64,000 nucleotides of DNA from DASXVX01 sp036504075 (GCA_036504075.1 DASXVX010000041.1:1-64000), one strand, 5' to 3'; shown: positions 8,567-17,486, counted from the first letter of the stretch. Notes: generated from the sequence alone by a model not told the origin. Numbers and translations: made by a program.

Positions 8567-8735
8567 TTTTCGCCGCAGATTCCGCAGATGGCGCGGATGA
8601 CCCGGTAAAGCAGTCTTGCCCTGGGCGTCCTGGATTCCGATGGCGCTATGGTCGACCCATTCGGTAATGATCAATAATAGATGTATATTAATTCCATATC
8701 TGCGTAATCCGCGTCATCTGCGGCTGAAAATGGTT
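8567..8735. repeat. Imperfect inverted-repeat (MITE-like) element between dltB and dltC
   Basis: The left arm (TTTTCGCCGCAGATTCCGCA, 8567-8586, continuing GATGGCGCGGATGA) is matched in reverse complement by the right arm around 8700-8733 (reading TTTTCAGCCGCAGATGACGC from the other end). The interior is unusually AT-rich for this window (AATAGATGTATATTAATTCC). No ORF or transposase is present. Confidence 0.6.
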
Positions 8736-8762
8736 CCAGGAGGCCGGAAATCCCCGCTGACT

Positions 8763-9929
8763 TCAAAACAGCCGCCCAGAAAAAATCAGCAACCCGAAGC
8801 AGACGGCCTGGACCGTCACCGCCACGCCCAGCCACTTCCAGACCGGGCCCACGCCCCAGAGCTTACGCTGCTTGTTCCAGCGGCTCAGGTAGTCGAAGCC
8901 GATGATCAGCCCGGCATGGTAAAAGCCATAGACGATATAGTGCGCCTGCAGCCCGTGCCAGAAACCCATCAGCCCCATGGAGATGATAAAGCCCAGGTAC
9001 GAAATCAGGTACTTGTTGGCGAACAGCTTCCGGCGGGTGGCCCACATGACGAACCGCATGTAGACGTGGTCCCGGAACCACCAGGAGAGACTGATATGCC
9101 ACCGGTTCCAGAAGTCCCGGATGTTCTGGCTGATGAAAGGCCGGTCGAAGTTCTCCGGGCTGTGCACCCCGAAGAGGTAGCTAACCCCCACGGCGAAGGC
9201 GCTGTAGCCGGCGAAGTCAAAGAACAGGTAAAGACTATAGGCGTACATGTAGGAGACCGCCGGCCAGAAGCCATGCACGACCGCCAGCTTATCCATCCAG
9301 TGCAGTTTGATCAGGAACGCAATAATGAACTTGTAGAGGAACCCTCGGAAAATGCGCTGGACTGCCAGGTCCAGGTCCTGCAGGTACTCCGCCCGGGTCC
9401 GCTTCCGCTCCCAGTCTGTCAGGAACCGCTTGTACCGGTCGATCGGCCCGGAGGCGACGGTGGGGAAAAAGAGCAGAAAGAGCCAGAACTCCCCCAGGTT
9501 GATCCGCTTGATCAGCCCGTCCTGAATGCCGAAGATCACATCCAGGCTCCGGAACGTCAGATACGAAATGCCCAGAAAGCCGATGAGATTCGCCCCGTGC
9601 GGCAGCAACTTCACGCCGGCCAGCGGCAGCACGCCGAGCACGACGGCCACGCTGCCCAGCCAGCGGGGCCACAGCGCCCGGACCCGGACCAGGCTGAACG
9701 CCTTGACCAGCGCCCCCATATAGAGTCCGTAGGCCAGCAGCAGCCAGAACTGCCGGGCCGCGATCTCCAGGTCCACCTGAAAGACCGCCCCATACTGCAG
9801 GGCCAGCATGAGCACGCACGCCATCGCCACGAACCAGCGGGAGAGCCGGCCCGAGAGTCCCAGCAAAATGGCTGGAATCGCACCGTAAAGCAAGAAGCCG
9901 AAATACGTGAACGAGGCGTACGGCGTCAT
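8763..9929 (-). CDS. dltB: DltB, membrane O-acyltransferase for teichoic acid D-alanylation
   Basis: 388 aa. ATG 9929 overlaps the dltA stop (ATGA), so translation is coupled. It is an MBOAT-family protein with about 10 membrane helices. The family signatures FFPTVASGPIDRYKRF and the catalytic His in MGFWHGL are present, and NRWHISLSWWFRDHVYMR matches the DltB core loop. It moves D-alanine from DltC across or at the membrane. The longer upstream frame lies inside dltA and is rejected. Confidence 0.93.
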   Translation of the reverse strand: MTPYASFTYFGFLLYGAIPAILLGLSGRLSRWFVAMACVLMLALQYGAVFQVDLEIAARQFWLLLAYGLYMGALVKAFSLVRVRALWPRWLGSVAVVLGVLPLAGVKLLPHGANLIGFLGISYLTFRSLDVIFGIQDGLIKRINLGEFWLFLLFFPTVASGPIDRYKRFLTDWERKRTRAEYLQDLDLAVQRIFRGFLYKFIIAFLIKLHWMDKLAVVHGFWPAVSYMYAYSLYLFFDFAGYSAFAVGVSYLFGVHSPENFDRPFISQNIRDFWNRWHISLSWWFRDHVYMRFVMWATRRKLFANKYLISYLGFIISMGLMGFWHGLQAHYIVYGFYHAGLIIGFDYLSRWNKQRKLWGVGPVWKWLGVAVTVQAVCFGLLIFSGRLF

Positions 9930-11383
9930 GACAGCATCTCCCCCAGTTTCCGCCGGTCGGCCTTGCCGTTCGGCGTCATGGGGAACGAATCCAGGCAGAA
10001 GCACTTCCGGGGCAGCATGTAGGCCGGCAACCGCTCGCCCAGTCCCTGCCGGACCCACTGCGCTACGGCGAAGTCGCTGCCTTCCGGCCGCTCGGCGAAG
10101 ACCACAAAGGCGGCCAGCCACTCGGCCTGGCCATCCCTGGTCGCCGGCAGCACCACGGCATCCTCCACGCCCGGCAGGGACCGCAGGTGCGACTCGATGT
10201 CGCCCAGCTCGATCCGGTAACCGTGCAGCTTGATTTGAAAGTCCATCCGGCCTTCGAAGAACAGCAGGCCGTCCCGGTAGCGGCCCCAGTCGCCGGTCCG
10301 GTAAGCCCGGGCACTGTCCAGTTGGAAGAACGCCCGGGCCGTTTGCTCCGGGTTGTTCAGGTAGCCCGGGCTCACGTTCTCCCCGGCGATGACGATCTCC
10401 CCCCGCTCCCCGTCCGGGACCGGCCGGCCAGCTTCGCCCAGCACCAGCACTCGGGTACCCGGCTTCGGGTACCCCACCGGCAGGGGGTTGTAGCGCGCCA
10501 GCACCGCCTGGTCCACCCGGACCGAGGTCGTGGCCACCGTCGCCTCGGTGGGGCCGTAGGTATTCCAGACCTCGGCGCCGGGGAAGCGCTCCAGCAGCCG
10601 GGCCGCCGCATCCGGCGGCAGCGTCTCCCCGCAGAACCAGAACCGCCGAACCGCGGGCAGCATGGCCCGATCAAACGTGCGCTCCGCCAGGCACATGCCA
10701 GCGAACGACGGCGTCGAGACCCAGGTGGTCACGCCGGAGCCGGCCAGCACACTGAACAGCCGGCGGGGGTTCTCGATCACCGGCTTCTCCAGGGAAAAGA
10801 GCGTCCCGCCGGTCGCCAGGGAGAGGTACAGATCCATCACCGACAGGTCGAACGAGAACGGCGCCTGGTTCAGAAAGGTCTCCCCGCCCTCAAAACGATG
10901 TTCCCCGAGCGTCCAGTTCACAAACGACTCCAGGCAGGAGCGGGTAATCTGCACCCCTTTGGGCTCCCCGGTGCTGCCCGACGTGTAAATGATGTAGAAG
11001 ACGTCGTCCGGCCCGACCCAGCCGGTCTCGTCCGGCCGGCCGCCGGGAAGACCGGCGGGCAGGTCATTCGCCTCTAGCACCCGCCGGGCGCCCGCAGACG
11101 CGACAATCCGGCGGACCCGGTCCTCCGGAATGGAAAGGTCCACCGGGACATAGGGGCGGCCCGCCTTCACCGCGGCCAGGAAAGCCACGAGCATTTCCGG
11201 TTCCTTGTGGCCGCGTACCACCACGGGAGTCCGATCGGCGCCGTCCTCCGCCAGCAGCCGGGCTGCCAGTTCGTCGGAACGGAGCCACAGGTCCGCGTAG
11301 GCGAGGGAGCGGCCGCCGCTCACGTGCGCCGGCCGGTCAGGCGCCTCCAGTGCCCAGCGCTGGATGTGCTGCAGCATGGTCAT
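9926..11383 (-). CDS. dltA: D-alanine--D-alanyl carrier protein ligase DltA
   Basis: 485 aa adenylating enzyme. It activates D-alanine with ATP and loads it on DltC. Motifs are YIIYTSGSTGEPKG (P-loop), NTYGPTEATVA, YRTGDWGRYRDG, QIKLHGYRIELGDIE and the C-terminal catalytic Lys in PNGKADR. Length and motifs match DltA rather than a general acyl-CoA ligase. It starts after GCGCAAGGTGG, 19 bases past dltX. Confidence 0.93.
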   Translation of the reverse strand: MTMLQHIQRWALEAPDRPAHVSGGRSLAYADLWLRSDELAARLLAEDGADRTPVVVRGHKEPEMLVAFLAAVKAGRPYVPVDLSIPEDRVRRIVASAGARRVLEANDLPAGLPGGRPDETGWVGPDDVFYIIYTSGSTGEPKGVQITRSCLESFVNWTLGEHRFEGGETFLNQAPFSFDLSVMDLYLSLATGGTLFSLEKPVIENPRRLFSVLAGSGVTTWVSTPSFAGMCLAERTFDRAMLPAVRRFWFCGETLPPDAAARLLERFPGAEVWNTYGPTEATVATTSVRVDQAVLARYNPLPVGYPKPGTRVLVLGEAGRPVPDGERGEIVIAGENVSPGYLNNPEQTARAFFQLDSARAYRTGDWGRYRDGLLFFEGRMDFQIKLHGYRIELGDIESHLRSLPGVEDAVVLPATRDGQAEWLAAFVVFAERPEGSDFAVAQWVRQGLGERLPAYMLPRKCFCLDSFPMTPNGKADRRKLGEMLS

Positions 11384-11402
11384 CTGTCATCCACCTTGCG
11401 CC

Positions 11403-11561
11403 CTAAAAGTTGGTGTAAATGAACTGGGCGTGATTGTCGCCACCTGTATAGAGGTAGAACAACACGATGAGAACGGTGACGTACGTGAACACCCGCAGGG
11501 TGGTTTCAACGATTGGCAGCCGGTAGACGGTCGTGACGGAACTGATCCAGTGTCTGAGCAA
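11403..11561 (-). CDS. dltX: DltX-like small membrane protein, TTG start overlapping dltD
   Basis: 52 aa from TTG 11561, preceded by GGAAGGGGGCGG. It has one membrane helix (RVFTYVTVLIVLFYLY) and ends in QFIYTNF, very close to the conserved FIYNEF C-terminus of DltX, the short protein needed for teichoic acid D-alanylation. It sits immediately before dltA, the usual DltX position. The start overlaps the 3' end of dltD by 56 bases in another frame. The longer frame covering it has no homology upstream of this point. The exact start is the least certain part. Confidence 0.75.
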   Translation of the reverse strand: MLRHWISSVTTVYRLPIVETTLRVFTYVTVLIVLFYLYTGGDNHAQFIYTNF

Positions 11562-12750
11562 TTTGCACCGCCCCCTTCCAGCCGGGATGCCACGGGTCGC
11601 GCATGAAACCGGGCTCGTACTCCCGATTGCCGAAGTCCGCCACCGGGAAGCCGGACGCCCGGATCTGAGCAGCCACCCGCTGGTAGTAGGCCTGCCGGTC
11701 GGTGACCGCATGGCCCTTGTAGTCATAATACGACCCCAGCACCGGCAGCGAAACAAAAAGCGGTTTGACATGTAACTCCGCTAACGCATCCAGCACCAGC
11801 GCCAGGTCGGCGTACTCCGAGGAGTTCAGCCAGGTCTCCTGCCGGGCCGAGTCTTTCAGGTCCTGCAGGTTCGGCGCCACGTATTTGGCGTAGTAGTCAT
11901 CGTGGATGCCGAATCCGTTACTGACCGTCTGCGTTTGGGCGTCGCGCCCCGCCCGCTCCAACAAGCCGGCCCAGTCCAGCACCGCGGGCTTGACCGCCCG
12001 GGGCACGGGCTTCAGCTTTCGGTCCCGAATGTGCCGGAAAAGGTCGACCTGGTCCTTGAGCCGCAGGTACTGCAGGGCGATGCGGCCCAGCGGCCAGGCG
12101 GCGGCGTACCGGATTCGCCCCCTGGTGTCGCCGGCGGCCAGCGCCTGCAGCGCCACCTTGAGCAAGGCGTCGTCGGTGCCCGGCGAGCCCAGGTCCAACA
12201 GCCGCCTTGCCGCCCGTTGCTTCAGGCCCGGCGACAGCTTGGCCAGAAACGCAAACTCGTAGGCCTGCACCAGCGAGAAATTCTTCTGATAGGCCTTGTC
12301 CGCAATTCGCTTGCTAAACCACGAAGGGGAGATAAACAATGCGACTTCCTTCCCCTTCAGTTCATCATCCATCGCCGAGATCGTCAGAAAGTTATGGATC
12401 GACTGCCGATACCCGCTCCCGATGGTATAGACGGAAAAACCGCTCGGTTCGGCCGCGAAGAGCCGGGCCGCGTGGTAGTCGTCTTGAAAGGTGAGTTCGG
12501 ACGAGCCCATCAGCACCAAAAGGTCGGGCCGCTGGAATGCCCGGCTGTTGAGCGCCAGGCCCTTGACCACCTCGTCGTCCCCGGAGGTGGCCAACCGGTC
12601 CACGTAACCGGCCTCCAACCGGTCCAATCCGACGTGCACGAGCCCAAAAAGGAACCCAAACAAGAGCAAAGCTGAGAGCGCTGCCCTGAGACTCTTTAAA
12701 GGAAGGGCAGGTTGTACCGGCCACGTTGGCGCCACTTTTCGTTGATACAC
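11506..12750 (-). CDS. dltD: DltD, D-alanyl transfer protein
   Basis: 414 aa from GTG 12750, preceded by AGGGGGG; a GTG five codons further on is an alternative. One N-terminal membrane anchor (ALSALLLFGFLFGLVHVGL) precedes an extracytoplasmic esterase-like domain. The GSSEL motif (in LMGSSELTF) holds the DltD serine and the C-terminal FMRDPWHPGWKG the conserved His region. It is first in the operon here, whereas most Firmicutes place it last. Confidence 0.88.
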   Translation of the reverse strand: MYQRKVAPTWPVQPALPLKSLRAALSALLLFGFLFGLVHVGLDRLEAGYVDRLATSGDDEVVKGLALNSRAFQRPDLLVLMGSSELTFQDDYHAARLFAAEPSGFSVYTIGSGYRQSIHNFLTISAMDDELKGKEVALFISPSWFSKRIADKAYQKNFSLVQAYEFAFLAKLSPGLKQRAARRLLDLGSPGTDDALLKVALQALAAGDTRGRIRYAAAWPLGRIALQYLRLKDQVDLFRHIRDRKLKPVPRAVKPAVLDWAGLLERAGRDAQTQTVSNGFGIHDDYYAKYVAPNLQDLKDSARQETWLNSSEYADLALVLDALAELHVKPLFVSLPVLGSYYDYKGHAVTDRQAYYQRVAAQIRASGFPVADFGNREYEPGFMRDPWHPGWKGAVQIAQTLDQFRHDRLPAANR

Positions 12751-12953
12751 CTTGCGCCCCCCTGAGATTGATAGCGATACTGTTTCGCCTGCTCCGGCGA
12801 GATTCCCTTCGTCATTCGGCATATTTCGACATCCACTCTTGGGCTGTAGACCGGGGCGGGTGCGCGCCCTACCCTTCACCTTTCGCCCCTCCTGTCCATA
12901 AGAATGGAAGGGGGTCCATGACCCCTAGTCGTCGAACAGAGGGGCTGATCTGA

Positions 12954-13163
12954 TTGGCGCGGCGCGAGAACTTTCTCGAGGACTTGCTGAAGGACCTGGA
13001 GGAGAAGTGTGTCTCCTTCCACCTGGTCAGCAACACCCAGATTACCGGCTTCGTCCAGGACGTGGAGGACGGCGTCGTGACGCTGTTCGTCTCCGGAAAG
13101 ACCGTGTATCTTGTGGCCGGCAAGATTGAATGGTTCCAGGAAGCCGAAGGCGCCGCCTGCTAA
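12954..13163 (+). CDS. Small Sm-like/DUF2642-like protein
   Basis: 69 aa from TTG 12954, preceded by AGAGGGG at 9 bases. A short helix (ENFLEDLLKDLEEKCV) is followed by a five-strand pattern with ITGFVQDVEDGVVTLFVSG and a terminal KIEWFQ, resembling the small beta-barrel DUF2642/YuzF type of spore-former proteins. Family assignment is tentative and no function is known. It is a single gene divergent from dltD, ending at a perfect hairpin. Confidence 0.65.
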   Translation: MARRENFLEDLLKDLEEKCVSFHLVSNTQITGFVQDVEDGVVTLFVSGKTVYLVAGKIEWFQEAEGAAC

Positions 13164-13191
13164 AACTCGTGCGGAACCGCCCGATAGGCAC

Positions 13192-13225
13192 AAACGAGCC
13201 ATCCTGCTTTCAGGATGGCTCGTTT
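13192..13225. terminator. Bidirectional hairpin between the small gene and cysA
   Basis: A perfect 15-bp stem AAACGAGCCATCCTG / CAGGATGGCTCGTTT with CTTT loop lies between convergent genes; the A-run and T-run at its ends can serve both directions. Confidence 0.85.
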
Positions 13226-13236
13226 CGCGCGCAGGT

Positions 13237-14307
13237 TCAAATGGCGTAATCCCCGACGAAGACCTGCAAGTTCCGGGGGGTGACGAAGACCGAGTCCCCC
13301 ACCTTGAGCCCCAGCTCCCGGAAGCGCTCCCGGGTCACCTCCGCCTCCAGCGGGGCCCCCGTCTCAACGCCGGTCAGCTCCAGCCGCACCACCGGGCCCA
13401 CGGCCCGCACGTGGGCGATGACCGCCTCCGTCGCCCGGCCGTCCTGGCTGGTGGACGCCACATCCAGGTCGTGGGGCCGGGCATACCCGACTGCCGGCAT
13501 GTCCTGTGCGCCGGCGTGCTGCGGCACCGCCACGTTCAGCGCCCCGATCTGCGCCTCCCCCTGGTGGACCCGCCCGTGGAAGAGGTTTACGCTGCCCAGG
13601 AACTGGTAGACGAACGGGTTGGCCGGATGGTCGTAAACCTCCTCCGGCGTGCCGACCTGCTCGATTTTGCCTTTGTTCATGACCACGACCTTGTCCGCCA
13701 CCTCCAACGCTTCCTCCTGGTCGTGGGTGACAAACAGGCTGGTGACGTGCAGTTCGTTATGCAGGCTGCGGAGCCACCGGCGCAATTCCAGCCGGACCTT
13801 GGCGTCCAGGGCGCCGAACGGCTCGTCCAGCAGAAGCACGCCGGGTTCCGTGGCCAGCGCCCGAGCCAGGGCGACCCGCTGGCGCTGGCCCCCGGAAAGC
13901 TGCGGCGGATACCGGGCGGCCACCCAATCCAGCTGCACCAGGTGCAGCAACTCGGCCACCCGCCGGCGGATGTCGGCCTCGGGCGGGCGCTCCCGGCGGG
14001 GCCGGACCCGGAGGCCGAAGGCGATGTTCTCGAAGACCGTCATGTGCCGGAACAGGGCGTAATGCTGAAAGACGAAGCCCACATTCCGGTCCCGGGGGCT
14101 CCGCTCCGTGGCGTCCTCCCCGTGAAAGAGAATCGTGCCGCCGTCCGCGGCTTCCAGGCCGGCGATAATCCGCAGCAGCGTGGTCTTCCCGGAGCCAGAG
14201 GGGCCGACCAAGGCGACCAGCTCGCCGGTGGGGACTTCCAGGTTGATCTCTTCCAGCGCCGCGAACTTGCCGAAGCGTTTGGTCACACCACGCACTTCAA
14301 TCCCCAC
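13237..14307 (-). CDS. cysA: Sulfate ABC transporter ATP-binding protein
   Basis: 356 aa from GTG 14307, preceded by GAGGAGGGG; an ATG six codons upstream is the alternative. Walker A is GPSGSGKTT, the signature LSGGQRQRVALARAL, Walker B VLLLDEPFGALD, and the H-loop lies in FVTHDQEEALE. A C-terminal TOBE-type domain (residues 280-356) is typical of CysA/ModC-like transporters. It powers sulfate import with CysT and CysW. The start overlaps the end of cysW. Confidence 0.9.
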   Translation of the reverse strand: MGIEVRGVTKRFGKFAALEEINLEVPTGELVALVGPSGSGKTTLLRIIAGLEAADGGTILFHGEDATERSPRDRNVGFVFQHYALFRHMTVFENIAFGLRVRPRRERPPEADIRRRVAELLHLVQLDWVAARYPPQLSGGQRQRVALARALATEPGVLLLDEPFGALDAKVRLELRRWLRSLHNELHVTSLFVTHDQEEALEVADKVVVMNKGKIEQVGTPEEVYDHPANPFVYQFLGSVNLFHGRVHQGEAQIGALNVAVPQHAGAQDMPAVGYARPHDLDVASTSQDGRATEAVIAHVRAVGPVVRLELTGVETGAPLEAEVTRERFRELGLKVGDSVFVTPRNLQVFVGDYAI

Positions 14308-14308
14308 G

Positions 14309-15208
14309 TCAGGTCCCCTCCTCATCCGCCGGTTCGTCCACCACCGTCATCAGCCGCTGCTGCTGCCACTCGGCAACGCACTTGACCACCAGCGTCACCA
14401 GCGCCAGGAGCACCAGCAGCGAGGCGACGGCGAACGCGCCGGCAAACTGGTATTCGTTATAGAGAATCTCCACATGCAGCGACATGGTGTTGGTCAGCCC
14501 GCGGATGTGGCCCGACACCACCGACACGGCCCCGAACTCGCCCATGGCCCGTGCGTTGCACAGGATGATGCCGTACAGCAGGCCCCACTTGATATTCGGC
14601 AGCGTGACCCGCCGGAAGATTTGCCAGCCGTTGGCCCCGAGCACCATGGCCGCCTCTTCTTCCTCCATGCCCTGCGCCTGCATGAGCGGAATCAGGGTCC
14701 GGGCCACGAAGGGAAAGGTCACAAACGTGGTCGCCAGGATAATGCCCGGCAGGGCGAAGAGAATGCGGATGGAGTGGGCGATCAGCCATGGCCCGAATAT
14801 GCCCCGTGAGCCGAAGAGCAGCACGAAAATGAGCCCGGAAATGACCGGCGACACGGCAAACGGCAGGTCGATCAGCGTGATCAAAAGCTGTTTGCCGCGA
14901 AAGTCGAACTTGGTTACAGCCCAGGCGGCCGCCACGCCGAAGACCGTGTTCAGCGGCACGGCGATCGCCGCCGCGAGCAACGTGAGCTTGATCGCCGACC
15001 AGGCATCCGGGTCGCTGATCGCTGCCCAGTAGGCACCCACCCCTTTGGCCAGCCCGGCGGCAAAGACGGCGACCAGCGGCAGCACCAGAAAGACGCCGAC
15101 AAAGAGCAGGGCCAGGGCGATGAGCAGCCAGCGCGCGACCGGCGGGTCGCTGCGGGCAAATCGGGCGTCCGTCACCTGGGCCGACCGCAAGATCGTTTCC
15201 TGAGACAT
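14309..15208 (-). CDS. cysW: Sulfate ABC transporter permease CysW
   Basis: 299 aa with six membrane helices and the permease EAA-type loop (MEEEEAAMVLGANGWQIFRR), which contacts CysA. FGAVSVVSGHIRG is a typical CysW C-terminal segment. GGAGGA SD before ATG. It is the second permease of the sbp-cysTWA transport operon. The permease family also includes molybdate transporters, but the context of APS and sulfite reductase genes favours sulfate. Confidence 0.9.
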   Translation of the reverse strand: MSQETILRSAQVTDARFARSDPPVARWLLIALALLFVGVFLVLPLVAVFAAGLAKGVGAYWAAISDPDAWSAIKLTLLAAAIAVPLNTVFGVAAAWAVTKFDFRGKQLLITLIDLPFAVSPVISGLIFVLLFGSRGIFGPWLIAHSIRILFALPGIILATTFVTFPFVARTLIPLMQAQGMEEEEAAMVLGANGWQIFRRVTLPNIKWGLLYGIILCNARAMGEFGAVSVVSGHIRGLTNTMSLHVEILYNEYQFAGAFAVASLLVLLALVTLVVKCVAEWQQQRLMTVVDEPADEEGT

Positions 15209-15230
15209 GGCGCTTCCTCCTCTCCGCCGG

Positions 15231-16052
15231 TCACGCTGCGCTGCGCTTCACGCTCCACCACTGCAACAGATTGATCACCAGCAGCAAGGCAAAGGAGACC
15301 GCCAGCATCACCACCGCAATGGCCGTGGCCCCGGCATAGTCAAACTGCTCCAGGCGGGTCACGATCAGCAAAGTGGCGATCTCCGTCTTCATCGGCATGT
15401 TGCCGGAGATGAAAACCACCGACCCGTACTCGCCGATCGCCCGGGCAAAGGCGAGCGCAAAGCCGGTCAGCACCGGCGGCACCAGCGCCGGCAGAATCAC
15501 CCGGCGAAACGTCTGCAGCCGGCCGGCGCCGAGCGTGGCCGCCGCCTCTTCCAGTTCGGCGTCCAGGTCCTGCAGCACCGGCTGAATCGTCCGGACGACG
15601 AACGGCAGGCCAATGAACGTCAGGGCGATGATAATACCCAGCGGCGTAAAGGCCACCTTGATGCCTGCCGCCTCCAGATACCGGCCGAGCCAGCCGGTTT
15701 TGGCAAAGACCGCCGTCAGCGCCAGGCCGCCCACCGAAGTGGGCAGGGCGAAGGGCAGGTCCACCAGGCCGTCGACCAGCCGCCGGCCGGGAAAGGGGTA
15801 CCGTTCCAACACCCAGGCCAGCAGCAGCCCGAACACCGCATTGATAAGTGCGGCGGTCAGCGATGCAAAGAGCGTAAGCCGGTAAGCCGCCACGGCCCGC
15901 GGGTCCAGAACCACGGCCCAGAACCGGTCCCACGACATGGTCGCCGTCTTGAAGAAAATCGTGGAGAGCGGAATCAGCACCAGGAGGCCGACGTACGTCA
16001 ACGTATAGCCCAGGGTTAATCCAAAGCCCGGCAATGCCCGATGCTTGACCAT
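15231..16052 (-). CDS. cysT: Sulfate ABC transporter permease CysT
   Basis: 273 aa from ATG 16052; an ATG three codons upstream is too close to the AAAGG SD. It has six membrane helices, the EAA-type loop (ELEEAAATLGAGRLQTFRR) and IGEYGSVVFISGNMP, the CysT/CysU C-terminal signature. It pairs with CysW to form the membrane channel. Spacing of about 20 bases on either side supports an operon with sbp and cysW. Confidence 0.9.
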   Translation of the reverse strand: MVKHRALPGFGLTLGYTLTYVGLLVLIPLSTIFFKTATMSWDRFWAVVLDPRAVAAYRLTLFASLTAALINAVFGLLLAWVLERYPFPGRRLVDGLVDLPFALPTSVGGLALTAVFAKTGWLGRYLEAAGIKVAFTPLGIIIALTFIGLPFVVRTIQPVLQDLDAELEEAAATLGAGRLQTFRRVILPALVPPVLTGFALAFARAIGEYGSVVFISGNMPMKTEIATLLIVTRLEQFDYAGATAIAVVMLAVSFALLLVINLLQWWSVKRSAA

Positions 16053-16077
16053 GCCTGTCATCCTTTATCCCCGCGCC

Positions 16078-17166
16078 CTACTTGGCCGGTTTGTAGATCT
16101 GATCGAAATTCCCGCCGTCGGTAAAGTGGGTCTGCTGCGCCTTCAGCCAGCCGCCGAAGAGCTCATCGACCGTGAACAGGGCGACTTTGGGGAACTGCCG
16201 GCTGTACTTGTCCGCCACCTTTGCAAGGCGCGGGCGGTAGTAGTTTTTCGCGGCGATCTCCTGCCCCTGCTCTGTGTACAGGTATTCCAGGTAGGCTTTG
16301 GCGACCTCGGCGGTGCCATGCCGCTCCGCCACCTTGTCCACCACGGTCACCGGCGGTTCAGCCAGGATGCTGACGGACGGCACCACCAGCTCCAGCTTGT
16401 CCTTGCCCAGTTCGTTCAGCGCCAGGAACGCCTCGTTCTCCCAGGCGATAAGCACATCGCCGATGTTCCGCTCCACAAAGGTGGTGGTGGCGCCCCGGGC
16501 CCCGGAATCCAGCACGGCCACGTTCTTGTAAAGCTTGGCCACGAACTCCCGGGCGGTCTTGTCGCTGCCGCCGGGCTGCTTGAGGGCGTAGCCCCACGCC
16601 GCCAGGTAGTTCCACCGGGCGCCGCCCGAGGTCTTCGGGTTCGGCGTAATGACGGCGACGCCGGGTTTGATCAGGTCGTCCCAGTCCTTGATGGACTTCG
16701 GGTTGCCCTTGCGGACCAGGAACACGATGGTCGACGTGTACGGAGCGCTGTTATTCGGCAGGCGGCTCTGCCAGTTGGCCGGAATCAGGCCGACCTGGGC
16801 CAAGGCGTCCACGTCGTAACCGAGGGCCAGGGTGGCGACATCGGCCTCCAGCCCGTCGATGATGGCCCGGGCCTGGGTACCGGACCCGCCGTGAGATTGC
16901 CGATAGGTGACGGTCTGGCCGGTCTTATCCTTCCAATAGGCGCTGAAGGCCGTGTTGAAGTCCTTGTAAAGCTCCCGGGTCGGATCATAGGAGACGTTCA
17001 GCAACGCCACTGGGGGTTTCGCGGCCGGGACGGCAGGGGCCGGAGCCACCGGCTTCGTCTCGGCGGCGCTGCCTGCGCAGCCCGCCAGTATCGCTGCGAG
17101 ACCCACCGCTGCCACCAGACGAGTCCAGGTGCTGCGGATTGTCCGCTGCCTGATCCAATGATTCAT
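16078..17166 (-). CDS. sbp: Sulfate-binding lipoprotein of the ABC transporter
   Basis: 362 aa with a lipoprotein signal ending LAGCAG, then a Pro/Ala spacer. The mature part has the Sbp/CysP ligand motifs SHGGSGTQARAIIDGLEADV, TPNPKTSGGARWNYLAAWG and ENEAFLAL. As a membrane-anchored binding protein it delivers sulfate (or thiosulfate) to CysTW. First gene of the transporter operon; AGGAGG SD. A hairpin and yezD lie just upstream on the same strand. Confidence 0.92.
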   Translation of the reverse strand: MNHWIRQRTIRSTWTRLVAAVGLAAILAGCAGSAAETKPVAPAPAVPAAKPPVALLNVSYDPTRELYKDFNTAFSAYWKDKTGQTVTYRQSHGGSGTQARAIIDGLEADVATLALGYDVDALAQVGLIPANWQSRLPNNSAPYTSTIVFLVRKGNPKSIKDWDDLIKPGVAVITPNPKTSGGARWNYLAAWGYALKQPGGSDKTAREFVAKLYKNVAVLDSGARGATTTFVERNIGDVLIAWENEAFLALNELGKDKLELVVPSVSILAEPPVTVVDKVAERHGTAEVAKAYLEYLYTEQGQEIAAKNYYRPRLAKVADKYSRQFPKVALFTVDELFGGWLKAQQTHFTDGGNFDQIYKPAK

Positions 17167-17206
17167 GGGTGATTCCTCCTGCGTTTGGCGTCTATGAGAA
17201 ACAGTA

Positions 17207-17233
17207 GCCCCGCTCCCGGGCTGGGAACGGGGC
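17207..17233 (-). terminator. Hairpin between yezD and sbp
   Basis: An 11-bp stem GCCCCGCTCCC / GGGAACGGGGC with one mismatch, downstream of yezD and upstream of sbp on the minus strand. The following bases (TACTGTTTC) are only weakly T-rich, so it may reduce rather than stop read-through into the transporter operon. Confidence 0.55.
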
Positions 17234-17247
17234 CTCTGGTTGTCCAG

Positions 17248-17442
17248 TCAGCCCGAGTGAACCGTATTCACGGTTTGACATCGCACTTTCTCCAGCCGCT
17301 CGATCTGGACGACTTTGCCCTCGTGGAGCACCAGCTGGACGTGTCCGTGCCGAATCTGGCGAAGGGAAGCCAGCGTGGCCCGCAGTACACGCTCTTCATC
17401 GGGAGTCACATCGGGGAATGGTTGTTTCGGTGCCTCTGGCAT
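17248..17442 (-). CDS. yezD: YezD/DUF2292 family small protein
   Basis: 64 aa from ATG 17442, preceded by GGGAGGG. The C-terminal half (IRHGHVQLVLHEGKVVQIER) is the DUF2292 signature of B. subtilis YezD. Such proteins recur beside sulfate-assimilation and sulfur-responsive operons but their role is unknown. It lies between the transporter operon (same strand) and the divergent cysC operon, within the shared control region. The upstream extension in the longer frame has no SD and is rejected. Confidence 0.75.
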   Translation of the reverse strand: MPEAPKQPFPDVTPDEERVLRATLASLRQIRHGHVQLVLHEGKVVQIERLEKVRCQTVNTVHSG

Positions 17443-17486
17443 TTTGCTACCCTCCCGGAATAACTTGTGACGGATCATATCAGGTT

